Source of the DNA: Bacteroidia bacterium
Lineage (GTDB): Bacteria > Bacteroidota > Bacteroidia > J057
NCBI GenBank assembly: GCA_022760475.1
Contig: JALEFZ010000056.1
Location: 1-64,000 of the forward strand
Length of the DNA stretch: 64,000 bases
Reading direction: 5' to 3'
Under the pieces are notes generated by a model. The model did no database searches. It saw only the letters and a list, made by a program, of their open reading frames with translations, and was not told where the DNA came from. Positions 27,001 to 34,075 of the stretch are shown piece after piece. A program made the translations under genes and the position numbers. Each line of letters opens with the position of its first letter. The stretch's first letter is position 1.

Positions 27001-29754
27001 TTGAGATTGGTTGACAAATGGAACATCAGCCCCCGAACAAGTTGAAGTATCAACCACCATAAAGTTGGCAATAGGCTGCGTAATCTGAACCTGAAGTGCC
27101 AGAGAATCGGTACAGCCTCTCGAATCCTGCACTGCCAAACTTCCATTGTAGAATCCAGCAGCAGAAAATGAGGTACTATAAGTATTGTTTACACCTACTG
27201 GATTGGAAGAAGTTGGGAAGCTCCATGATTGGCTGCTTATAGTAGCTCTGTATGCAGATGAAGTATCAGTAAATTGAATGCTTTCATTTGGACATGCAGG
27301 TGTTCTGTCAATAATTGCACCCGCATAAGAACCAAATACCTCTATGTGCTGAGGTTCAAAAGCGGTATCTCGACAGCCAAACTGGTCAAGGACAATAAGT
27401 CTGACATCTATAAGTCCGGTATCCTGAAAAGTAATAGAAACCCCATTGCTGTTTGTACTTCTGAATGGCACACCATTTCTCAAAAAGGAGTATCCACCTT
27501 GAGGAGCAGTTAAATCCACATTCTGAGAAGTATTGTTTAAGCCTACCTGATAAGGCCTACAACCAGCCGTATCAGTAATATTGAAACTGGCTATGGGGTT
27601 ACCTGCATTCACAATAACCGTTGCGGTATCGGTACAGCCGGTCGCTGAATTCAGGATTGCCTGTTGAAAGATATATGTTCCTGGGGTGGTAATGGTATAT
27701 GGATTGGGAACCTGAGGTCCTCCAAAAGAAGCCAAAAGCTGTCCATTCACAAACCACGTATAAATATCTGCAGGGCCAATCGAACTATCACTAAAAGTTA
27801 TTGTCGCAGGCAAAGAACAAATAAGGTTCTCACTTGTGGTAAACTCAGCACGAGGGGGAGATACAAATACCATGTCATCAACAATGGTGGTATCCCTACA
27901 CCCATTGTCCTCTACAACCAGTGCCACAGAGAACAAGCCTGTGTCTGGATAAACAGTAGCAGGGGCTGAAGTCAATTGCTGGAAATTACCCGGAGAGACA
28001 TATTGAAAATCCCAGAAGTAATTCCAGGTACTATCAGAAGAATCCGCAGTAAAGGTGAGATCTTCAAAAATACATACGGTATCCTTATCCACCGTGAAGG
28101 TACTCACTGGTGGAGTTCCAACTCGGATCAACCTGGATCGAGTCAATGTATCCGAACAACCATTTCCGGTAGAAATGATCAGACTTACAGAGAAAGTTCC
28201 AGGATTGTTATACGTTACGCTTGGATTTTGAGCATTTGAAGTTCCTGGAGTACCACCTGGAAATGTCCATTGCCATGAAGTAATGGGATCTACAGGAGAG
28301 TTGGAAGCATCCGTAAACATAGTCATGAGCGGAGCACAACCTTCACGATCAGACACACTGAAACCAGGTGTAGGAGGTGCAATGGTAACGGTGTCAGTAA
28401 ATGACTTGGAGCAACCCACAGCATTCTCTACCGTCAGCGTAACCGGGAAAGTCCCAAAGCTTGTATAGGTATGCGTAGGGTTTTGGGCTGTGGAAGTATT
28501 TCCATCACCAAAGTCCCAGCTCCATGAATTGTTGCCAGATGAAGAATCCGTGAATACGAAGGGATTCCCTGGCTGGCAATCCAAATCACGATCAATGCCA
28601 AAGTTTGCGGTAGGGGTATCAAGTACAGTAATGAAAGAATTCCTGACTAGGGTATCCCCACAACTCACATTATTGGCGAAGAGGGTAACTGAATATACCC
28701 CTGGGTTTCCATAAGTATAAGAAGCAAGCGGACTGGTCGCGTCTATACCAGGAAGCTCACCAAAATCCCAACCAATGGTAGAAACACCACCTGAGGAGGT
28801 GCTCTCAAATGTAATGGGGTCCCCTAAACAGACAACCGTGTCTGTCGCATTAAACTCTGCTGTTACACCCCCAATTCCAATCAGGTTATTATAGGTAATG
28901 GTATCATCGCAAGTTCCGATACCGCTTATTATTAAGGTAACGTCAAATTGCCCACTGGTGGAGTACGTAACCGGAGGGGGTGTCTGCCCTACAAAACTGG
29001 ACTGGCCACTGGTCGTTACCCCATTAGGAAATTGCCAGGTGTAGGTAAGGTTCGTAGTACCTCTCTCATCAGATGTATTGGTAAAGTTTACAGTTAATGG
29101 AGGATTACAAGCCGAATTCACATCTACGGTGAAGTCTGCAACAGGTCGCTCCCTTGTAACAACCACATTATCGAACACAACTGTATTTTCACAACCGTTG
29201 GAGTTGCGAACCCGGAGGATGACATCTATAGAATCATTGGGGTCTGTGACCGTAAAATTTGGGTTCTGAAGTGTACTGGTAAGGTTATTAACCGATAAAA
29301 TCCACAGCCAATCTACATTACCTCCGGGAGCATTGGCTAGGGAGGTATCCGTAAATTGGATAGGTGTAGGTACACAGGCTTCGATGGGATCAACGACAAA
29401 TCCAGGCTCAGGCTGGGCATATATCTCAACAAAACAAGCTTTTGTGATGGTGTCTGTTCCGAGCCCGTTGGTGCTAATCAAAGTTACCTCATAGCAGCCC
29501 GGCTGGGTATAAACGAATGAAGGATTTTCGAGGGTACTTGTCTGGACAGGAACCGTATTCGTCCTCCATTGATAGGTTGGGTTTGCACCTGTATTTGTGG
29601 TTTGGTTGTCAAATGACACTACCAATACCTGAGGTGCACATTGTGTAGTTGGAGTGAAGGCCCCAAACTCAGCAACAGGCTGTGCCCAACCGATTGCCAT
29701 TTGAAATAAAAAAACAAATCCTAGAGAAATTTGCCCAAACAGTCTTATTTGCAT
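24082..29754 (-). CDS. Giant PKD-repeat surface protein with CHU_C-type T9SS C-terminus
   Basis: An 1890-residue protein. A signal peptide ends IGWAQ, and the ATG at 29754 is chosen because the longer frame would bury this signal. About sixteen PKD/immunoglobulin-like units of 75-90 residues follow, most with the PKD pattern (WDFGDGNTST.NPTHTY, WDFGDGDTS, IFGDGSDTLRG) and paired cysteines as in CSD.L. After them come about four fibronectin type III-like units (WDSYPGSDFVEYVVYR, WTDYVGFPVATYEIYR, WLDYTGYLPQEYVLE). The end is a CHU_C domain (VFIPNAFTPNNEGPDVNDVF; SIFNRWGQRVY; GTFRGQPVQEGVYVY), the type B T9SS signal. Such proteins act as adhesins or in gliding-type motility and polysaccharide contact. 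No catalytic domain was seen. PorQ, part of the secretion system, is encoded about 1 kb away. Confidence 0.93.
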   Translation of the reverse strand: MQIRLFGQISLGFVFLFQMAIGWAQPVAEFGAFTPTTQCAPQVLVVSFDNQTTNTGANPTYQWRTNTVPVQTSTLENPSFVYTQPGCYEVTLISTNGLGTDTITKACFVEIYAQPEPGFVVDPIEACVPTPIQFTDTSLANAPGGNVDWLWILSVNNLTSTLQNPNFTVTDPNDSIDVILRVRNSNGCENTVVFDNVVVTRERPVADFTVDVNSACNPPLTVNFTNTSDERGTTNLTYTWQFPNGVTTSGQSSFVGQTPPPVTYSTSGQFDVTLIISGIGTCDDTITYNNLIGIGGVTAEFNATDTVVCLGDPITFESTSSGGVSTIGWDFGELPGIDATSPLASYTYGNPGVYSVTLFANNVSCGDTLVRNSFITVLDTPTANFGIDRDLDCQPGNPFVFTDSSSGNNSWSWDFGDGNTSTAQNPTHTYTSFGTFPVTLTVENAVGCSKSFTDTVTIAPPTPGFSVSDREGCAPLMTMFTDASNSPVDPITSWQWTFPGGTPGTSNAQNPSVTYNNPGTFSVSLIISTGNGCSDTLTRSRLIRVGTPPVSTFTVDKDTVCIFEDLTFTADSSDSTWNYFWDFQYVSPGNFQQLTSAPATVYPDTGLFSVALVVEDNGCRDTTIVDDMVFVSPPRAEFTTSENLICSLPATITFSDSSIGPADIYTWFVNGQLLASFGGPQVPNPYTITTPGTYIFQQAILNSATGCTDTATVIVNAGNPIASFNITDTAGCRPYQVGLNNTSQNVDLTAPQGGYSFLRNGVPFRSTNSNGVSITFQDTGLIDVRLIVLDQFGCRDTAFEPQHIEVFGSYAGAIIDRTPACPNESIQFTDTSSAYRATISSQSWSFPTSSNPVGVNNTYSTSFSAAGFYNGSLAVQDSRGCTDSLALQVQITQPIANFMVVDTSTCSGADVPFVNQSQGIGNSYLWDFGDGDTSNLITPTNTYFGPDSINGNFFDVSLIATDINGCSDTIVRPNYIFIEPFDIRFFASDTLALCPPLSVQLFDTSIGTPVLWDWFFDGAGFALGVDSPQVGAFFQVPGLYDVLAIGTHEDGCRDTLLKEDYILVAGPSGTYEVFPDAVCEGDTVCITAEVFGAAQAVILFGDGGTQVFDTSTLTGFIDTIVVCHVYTDSGQYFPQIVLTDDQGCTFTPNIQDSALVYRRPQAAIFPQDTTGCSPLAVPFMDASIPGNGNLVNWNWDFGNGDSSLLQNPVYTYVGDTIYDVTLVIEDQFGCSDTATTTVNVFEGAVPEFFASDTTGCAPINISFTDSSFGAVPPSAWIWIFGDGSDTLRGVSPPVSHTYVDDGLFSVTLIISDNLGCSDTLTKVDYIDLFRPQPVVTASQTEGCNPISITFFSDSTVSRRPLETYEWCLVDINTNDTTCIVTNAPEDSLVLQFDDPGEYVMILSVTDSLSCPATSAPLPVSIQQRIVPDPIVLQNVTVESASTVEVNWDSYPGSDFVEYVVYRIDDSVPVEVGRTTDQINTRFVDMTPGLDPESGSICYKVTVINSCLQESDVNLTLEHCTIDLEVTPIIDGLVLDWTDYVGFPVATYEIYRANDYLPGSLQQIGQVDGNTLTYTDLETFCYDSISYRVRAVGVGNINQRSFSDLDGEAPIHLPPTEVSDVITATVVEDSFVRLSWLDYTGYLPQEYVLEKSLDGNSYSILNTFNIGTTSLDDENVAVDDFSYYYRVQVIDQCGDTANYGNLGKSILLNATLEGTTPVLNWSAYEEWELGVQSYRVEIFDEVLGDFVEVQDFLPADQTNFEDLLSDFPNQFQYCYRVVATEIQGNQAEAVSNEACVLLPPRVFIPNAFTPNNEGPDVNDVFTIYLPRVENAEVSIFNRWGQRVYHTFDWRQYWDGTFRGQPVQEGVYVYVITGNGFDGTQFSRTGTVTLIR

Positions 29755-29829
29755 AGTTCCAGATCTGGTGCGTTGATACGAATAGAAAGCACGTATGAAA
29801 AAAGTTTTCTCGGCTGTAAAAAAAATCAA

Positions 29830-29837
29830 CAAATGTA
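29830..29837 (-). promoter_or_regulatory. Candidate -7 box for the PKD-protein gene
   Basis: TACATTTG on the minus strand matches the Bacteroidota TAnnTTTG -7 consensus. It lies about 75 bp upstream of the chosen start codon. A clear TTTG -33 box at the ideal spacing was not found, so this is tentative. Confidence 0.35.
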
Positions 29838-30123
29838 AAGTCTCCTAACTCAACTTATTTTTTTTACAACATTCCAAAAAACACCTTTTCTCCCGGTTTA
29901 CCCCAATTAAAAAATGTAGTGACTAGCCGCTTTCCCCACTGGTTTTTATATTTTTTCTTAAAAAACCATTCAAATTGTCGCCCCCCATATAATCTGACCC
30001 TCAAGTCAGGGCCAAAATCGCCTAAATATACAACCTTAAAAGTAAGAGCTAAACTATTATTGGAATGGACTTTTTGTTATGAAAGAAAACATCCGACCAC
30101 ACTCATTACCAATTGTTGAAGCA
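29838..30123. other. Gap without a supported gene
   Basis: The stretch between the PKD-protein promoter and the next stop codon is T-rich and contains only a short weak hairpin (CTGAC/GTCAG near 29994-30009). A 66-codon plus-strand frame is present but has no codon pattern or signal of a gene. I see nothing else in it. Confidence 0.5.
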
Positions 30124-30696
30124 TTAAGAAAATGGTAAAGACGAGTTTTCAATTCTCATGTTCCTTAGTATAACCAGCAGAAAGGTATAAATGATTATCG
30201 GTGAAAGATCAATCAGTGATTTATGCCATTTCCATCGCTGCCCCCAGTGGACAATCACATGAAAAAAGGTGGTAAAAATAAGGAGATTCCCACTTAATTT
30301 AAGGATTGGGTGGAAGGTCATATGTTGTACGGGGACATTCTGCCCCAAAGATGTAGCCGGAAAAACGTAATAAAAGGGGGACTTGATAGCTATAAATAAA
30401 AATAGAACCAGAAGGATAGCCCATTGACTAACAGAAAAAAACAGCCTGATGGAAAATAGGTCCTGACCATAGTTCAGGCTCCGTGCCCATATAAGTAAGA
30501 TGGAACTTATCCAAATAAATACCATCAGAATGGAGGCCAGGCTCCCGCTGAGGTGAAAATACCACAAAACCATGCTCAATCCATACTGAAGCAAGGCATG
30601 GCTGACCAGAAGCAAAGGCAGTTCTTTCCTACCTGCAAACAGAAAGTACATCAAGAGTGCTACGGAGAGTATCAGGAATCCAATCTCAGCTGCCAT
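30124..30696 (-). CDS. Multi-pass membrane protein of unknown function
   Basis: A 190-residue very hydrophobic protein with about six membrane segments (roughly residues 4-20, 28-46, 51-70, 85-103, 132-147, 165-180). Conserved-looking polar residues within or near helices include His32, His48, His147 and His150, with VQHMTFHP in a loop, but no family is recognised. No signal peptide is needed. It lies between the giant surface protein and porQ in the same direction, 86 bp downstream of porQ. Whether it takes part in secretion is unknown. Confidence 0.65.
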   Translation of the reverse strand: MAAEIGFLILSVALLMYFLFAGRKELPLLLVSHALLQYGLSMVLWYFHLSGSLASILMVFIWISSILLIWARSLNYGQDLFSIRLFFSVSQWAILLVLFLFIAIKSPFYYVFPATSLGQNVPVQHMTFHPILKLSGNLLIFTTFFHVIVHWGQRWKWHKSLIDLSPIIIYTFLLVILRNMRIENSSLPFS

Positions 30697-30782
30697 GTAC
30701 GCAAGTTAATCCCCATGAGACTGGAAGACAAGTAATTTCAAAGGGGGTAAAAGAGGAAAACAAAAACTTATAGCTTTAGTGA

Positions 30783-31817
30783 TTATTTTCTCTTGATCCT
30801 GTATCGAAGGCTAAATTGATGGGCATTGAAGAGACCTGAAGAGCCCAGGCTACTATATCCATAATCGAACGCAAAGCCTCGTTTGTTTGCCCTGATACCA
30901 ACTCCAAGGTTAAATCCAGACATTCCACCACGGTTTTCCGAACGTAGTTCTTGTCTTCTCAAGTGGTTGTACCCCACCCTCAAGCGAAGGCTCTTGCCTA
31001 ATAGAAACTCACCACCAAAAACAAGGTGCCTGGCAATCCTATCTGCCACTCCTGGAGAATTGTCAATCGGGTTGCCATTGAGGTCAAGCTCTACTTCAGC
31101 ATTGGGATCATCAAAAACCAGATTGGGATGTTCAAGTTGAATGAAGGTAACCGAAAAGCGAAGTGGCATGTACTTTAGCTTGTTTGATACACCTGCTACA
31201 ATTTGAAATGGCAATGGTTCCCTCACTCCATTGGGGGAATAGGTAGAAAGCTGTACACCCATATTCCTTAAAACAAGTCCAGCAGAGAACAAGCCACTAT
31301 CGCTCACATATGCTCCTCCCAAGTCAAAGGCCAAGCCAGTAGAGGAGAATCCCGGAGCGAGATTAGATGCAATGAATTTCACATTGGCACCATAGGAGAA
31401 ATTCTTCCATGGACGGGCATACCCAACTACAAGAACTGCTTCATTGCTGGAAAATGTATTGGTAAGGTTGCCAAAAGCATCTGCCCCTTGCTGGGTTCCG
31501 GAATTGAAATACTTTACACCTGCATGAAACATCCCTACATTCTCGATTTTCGTGGCATAGGAAGTATAGCCATACTTTATACCTGCGAGATAGGGAGAAT
31601 AGGATAAGGATGCCCAATTATTCATGGAGTCATTCAACAAGGCAGGATTTTCATGTGCCATCACCGGATCATCATCAGAAAGAGATACATTGGTTCCTCC
31701 AAGCGCATTTAGCCTGGCTGATGGAGATAAGTTTAGAAAGTCAAAGGTATGCTGTCCTCCTATTTGGGCATATGCAATTCCAAACAGAAAAGAAATGATC
31801 AGGCAGATGTATTTCAT
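30783..31817 (-). CDS. porQ: Type IX secretion system outer-membrane protein PorQ
   Basis: A 344-residue outer-membrane beta-barrel. A signal peptide ends AYAQ; the mature N-terminus GGQHTFDFLNLSPSARLNAL and the block DDDPVMAHENPALLND are hallmarks of PorQ. The remainder alternates short polar and amphipathic strands and ends in an aromatic-rich strand (FSLRYRIKRK). PorQ works with PorU, PorV and PorZ at the attachment complex that cleaves and anchors T9SS cargo. Start: ATG at 31817; a GTG at 31826 is also in frame. Three T9SS-type cargo proteins are encoded in this window (at 0.2, 24 and 43 kb), consistent with an active system. Confidence 0.87.
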   Translation of the reverse strand: MKYICLIISFLFGIAYAQIGGQHTFDFLNLSPSARLNALGGTNVSLSDDDPVMAHENPALLNDSMNNWASLSYSPYLAGIKYGYTSYATKIENVGMFHAGVKYFNSGTQQGADAFGNLTNTFSSNEAVLVVGYARPWKNFSYGANVKFIASNLAPGFSSTGLAFDLGGAYVSDSGLFSAGLVLRNMGVQLSTYSPNGVREPLPFQIVAGVSNKLKYMPLRFSVTFIQLEHPNLVFDDPNAEVELDLNGNPIDNSPGVADRIARHLVFGGEFLLGKSLRLRVGYNHLRRQELRSENRGGMSGFNLGVGIRANKRGFAFDYGYSSLGSSGLFNAHQFSLRYRIKRK

Positions 31818-32059
31818 ATTTTTCACAATTCAAATCTAAGCCTTAAATACCGAGTTCCGAAGGTAAAAATCATTCTCTATCCAACAAAAGAAAGTCCATG
31901 TAGAAATTTGAACCACTCAAAGTTCCTGGTATACAGCTCAATCAATTATCCGCAGCTGTGGAAATGGGAAACGTAACCTTTTTTTCATAATCCGTAAACT
32001 CTTGAGTGTCATGATAAGAAATCGGGTACTTTTTCACTTTTATGTGATAGACTTTTTTT

Positions 32060-32067
32060 TAGCTTTG
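32060..32067 (+). promoter_or_regulatory. Candidate -7 promoter box of the LOG-family gene
   Basis: TAGCTTTG is an exact TAnnTTTG match 17 bp before the ATG at 32085, giving a very short leader as is common in this phylum. The expected TTTG at -33 is replaced by a T-rich stretch. Confidence 0.45.
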
Positions 32068-32084
32068 CCTCGATTTAGACAAAA

Positions 32085-32798
32085 ATGAATATGGATTCAA
32101 ACATAAGTTCCTATTTCTCAGAGCGAAAAAGTGAGTGGAAAAAGCACTCAGGCCAGGAGTCTTGGACAGTGTTCAAGATCATGGCTGAATTCGTTGAGGG
32201 CTTTGAAAAAATGTCCGAGATAGGTCCTTGTGTGTCGATTTTCGGTTCTGCAAGAACCAAACCTGGCACCAAGTATTATGAGTTGGCGACTGAGGTTGCT
32301 TCCAAATTGACGCAGGCTGGCTTCGGAGTTATTACCGGAGGAGGACCTGGGATCATGGAAGCTGGCAACAAAGGAGCCAATGAGGCAGGTGGTGCCTCAG
32401 TAGGACTGAACATCATGTTGCCCTTTGAGCAACATTCTAATCCATACATTGATCAGGACAAGGACATCAACTTTGATTATTTCTTTGTTAGAAAGGTGAT
32501 GTTCGTCAAATATTCACAAGGTTTTGTGGTCATCCCAGGGGGATTTGGCACCCTCGATGAACTCTTCGAAGCCTTGACGTTGATTCAGACTGAAAAGATC
32601 GATCAATTTCCGGTAGTACTCATGGGGAAAGAATTCTGGTCAGGTTTAACCGATTGGATCAAAAATACCCTTCTAGAGGCTCATGGAAACATCTCTCCAC
32701 AAGACATGGATCTTTTCACAGTGGTGGATACCGCAGATGAGGCGGTAGCATATATCACTAATTTCTACCAAAAACATCTACTCAAGCCAAATTTCTAA
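32085..32798 (+). CDS. LOG-family protein (TIGR00730), putative nucleotide phosphoribohydrolase
   Basis: A 237-residue Rossmann-like protein. GGGPGIMEA (85-93) and PGGFGTLDE (151-159) are the phosphate-binding and catalytic motifs of the LOG family, which releases a base from nucleoside 5'-monophosphates; plant and some bacterial members activate cytokinins. In bacteria the physiological substrate is often AMP or unclear. Start codon ATG at 32085 with a second in-frame ATG two codons later. It has its own promoter-like box and is not closely linked to the next gene (192 bp). Confidence 0.88.
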   Translation: MNMDSNISSYFSERKSEWKKHSGQESWTVFKIMAEFVEGFEKMSEIGPCVSIFGSARTKPGTKYYELATEVASKLTQAGFGVITGGGPGIMEAGNKGANEAGGASVGLNIMLPFEQHSNPYIDQDKDINFDYFFVRKVMFVKYSQGFVVIPGGFGTLDELFEALTLIQTEKIDQFPVVLMGKEFWSGLTDWIKNTLLEAHGNISPQDMDLFTVVDTADEAVAYITNFYQKHLLKPNF

Positions 32799-32927
32799 TT
32801 TTACCCTAATCATTTTATTCTCAGCAACTTGCCTTTAATTCCTGCGGATGCAAGAATTGATAACAGGATGATAGGTCTTTCCTGCGAGAAAAACGAAAAT
32901 CCGAAGGCATGAAAGAAAAAGGATCGT

Positions 32928-32964
32928 TTTGTTCGAAAAGTTCAGAATCCTGGAATAAAATTTG
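32928..32964 (+). promoter_or_regulatory. Candidate promoter of the lytic transglycosylase-uvrA pair
   Basis: TTTG (32928-32931) and TAAAATTTG (32956-32964) resemble the Bacteroidota -33/-7 pair, with spacing one or two bases longer than usual, 26 bp before the ATG at 32990. Confidence 0.4.
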
Positions 32965-32989
32965 ACCATAAAAACAAACAAACCCAGAC

Positions 32990-34075
32990 ATGAAAAATCT
33001 TGCCCATATAGCAATTCCACTTGGACTCCTTTGCGGAGGTGTTCAACTGGTGCCTGAACCGGAAGAGCCCCCGGCTACTACTCCGGTGGACCAAGCTTGT
33101 CAGGATTATAGATTTGTATCCAATCACCTTCAATCCATAGATGATATCCCACGTAACTTCCAATTCGGAGACCAATTGGTCCCTGTAAACGATGAGCGTG
33201 TGAGGCTAAAATTGAAGAAGCAGATCAATAAGTTCTCAAAATATTCCTATGGCAATAGAATCATCAAACAACGCATGGGAAGGTATGAGAACACATTCCG
33301 CAGAATTTTGAGGGAACACGGGATACCTGAAGATTTCGTTTACCTCGCAATTACTGAGAGTAACCTGCGAAATGCCATATCACCTGTAGGAGCCAAAGGT
33401 TTTTGGCAGTTCATGCCTGCAACTGCAAGGCAATATGGACTGGAAGTTTCCGCTACAGTAGATGAGAGATACGATCCCGAAAAAGCAACGCATGCCGCTG
33501 CCAAATACTTGACCGACAGTTATGAAGAATTTGAAGATTGGTTCCTGGTAGCAGCAGCCTACAACATGGGGCCTTATGGTGTCATGAAGCAAATGCGCAA
33601 ACAAGATGCCTGTAGCTACTTTGACCTGAAACTCAACAGAGAAACAGGCCAATATGTCTACAAAATTCTTGCTTACAAGGCGATCTTCAATCAACCATTC
33701 AAATATGGTACTGAAGTATCCGAAACCAAGCTACTTTCTCCACTGAAAACAGAAGTGGTTTATGTGGATAAAAATATTGGGAATCTTAGTAAATTTGCAG
33801 CCCAGCACGGTACTGACCTGGAAAATCTGAGAGCATATAACCCCTGGTTGATTGCAAACAGCCTAAGGGTAAAAGAAGGAAAAACATATCGCCTCAGGAT
33901 TCCGTTAGATGAAAACCTGCGCGTTGATGAGTTGATGGTAGATATCCCCAAGGTCAAGAAAGAAACTGAAGAAAAATCAGCTGCTGCTGATTCTACCCTG
34001 AAAGCTGAATCATTGGTGCAGGAAAAAGGCAAGGCCGTTGCCGAAACTGCGCAGGATTCAAGCAAGCAGGTATGA
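32990..34075 (+). CDS. MltD-like lytic transglycosylase with LysM-like C-terminus
   Basis: A 361-residue cell-envelope enzyme that cleaves the glycan strand of peptidoglycan. A short hydrophobic N-terminus (1-20) serves as export signal. The SLT domain spans ~105-230: LAITESNLRNAISPVGAKGF carries the catalytic Glu123, followed by WQFMPATARQYGL and AAAYNMGPYGV. Residues ~260-300 look like a LysM-type repeat (LSKFAAQHGTDLENLRAYNP). The Lys/Glu/Ala-rich tail (315-361) is probably disordered. The stop overlaps the uvrA start by 4 bp (ATGA), so uvrA is translated from the same message, an unusual pairing of wall turnover with DNA repair. Confidence 0.88.
   Translation: MKNLAHIAIPLGLLCGGVQLVPEPEEPPATTPVDQACQDYRFVSNHLQSIDDIPRNFQFGDQLVPVNDERVRLKLKKQINKFSKYSYGNRIIKQRMGRYENTFRRILREHGIPEDFVYLAITESNLRNAISPVGAKGFWQFMPATARQYGLEVSATVDERYDPEKATHAAAKYLTDSYEEFEDWFLVAAAYNMGPYGVMKQMRKQDACSYFDLKLNRETGQYVYKILAYKAIFNQPFKYGTEVSETKLLSPLKTEVVYVDKNIGNLSKFAAQHGTDLENLRAYNPWLIANSLRVKEGKTYRLRIPLDENLRVDELMVDIPKVKKETEEKSAAADSTLKAESLVQEKGKAVAETAQDSSKQV

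Noticed and set aside
25500-28715. Plus-strand open frames inside the PKD-repeat gene
   Set aside because: They are antisense shadows of a continuous, well-matched minus-strand coding region and contain no recognisable domains.
24082-29754. Possible CRISPR-like or DNA-level repeat array within the PKD gene
   Set aside because: The periodicity is at protein level (PKD units of 75-90 residues) with diverged DNA; there are no short identical repeats with equal spacers.
29919-30119. 66-codon plus-strand frame upstream of the membrane-protein gene
   Set aside because: No ribosome site, no domain, irregular composition and placement in a likely promoter/terminator spacer.
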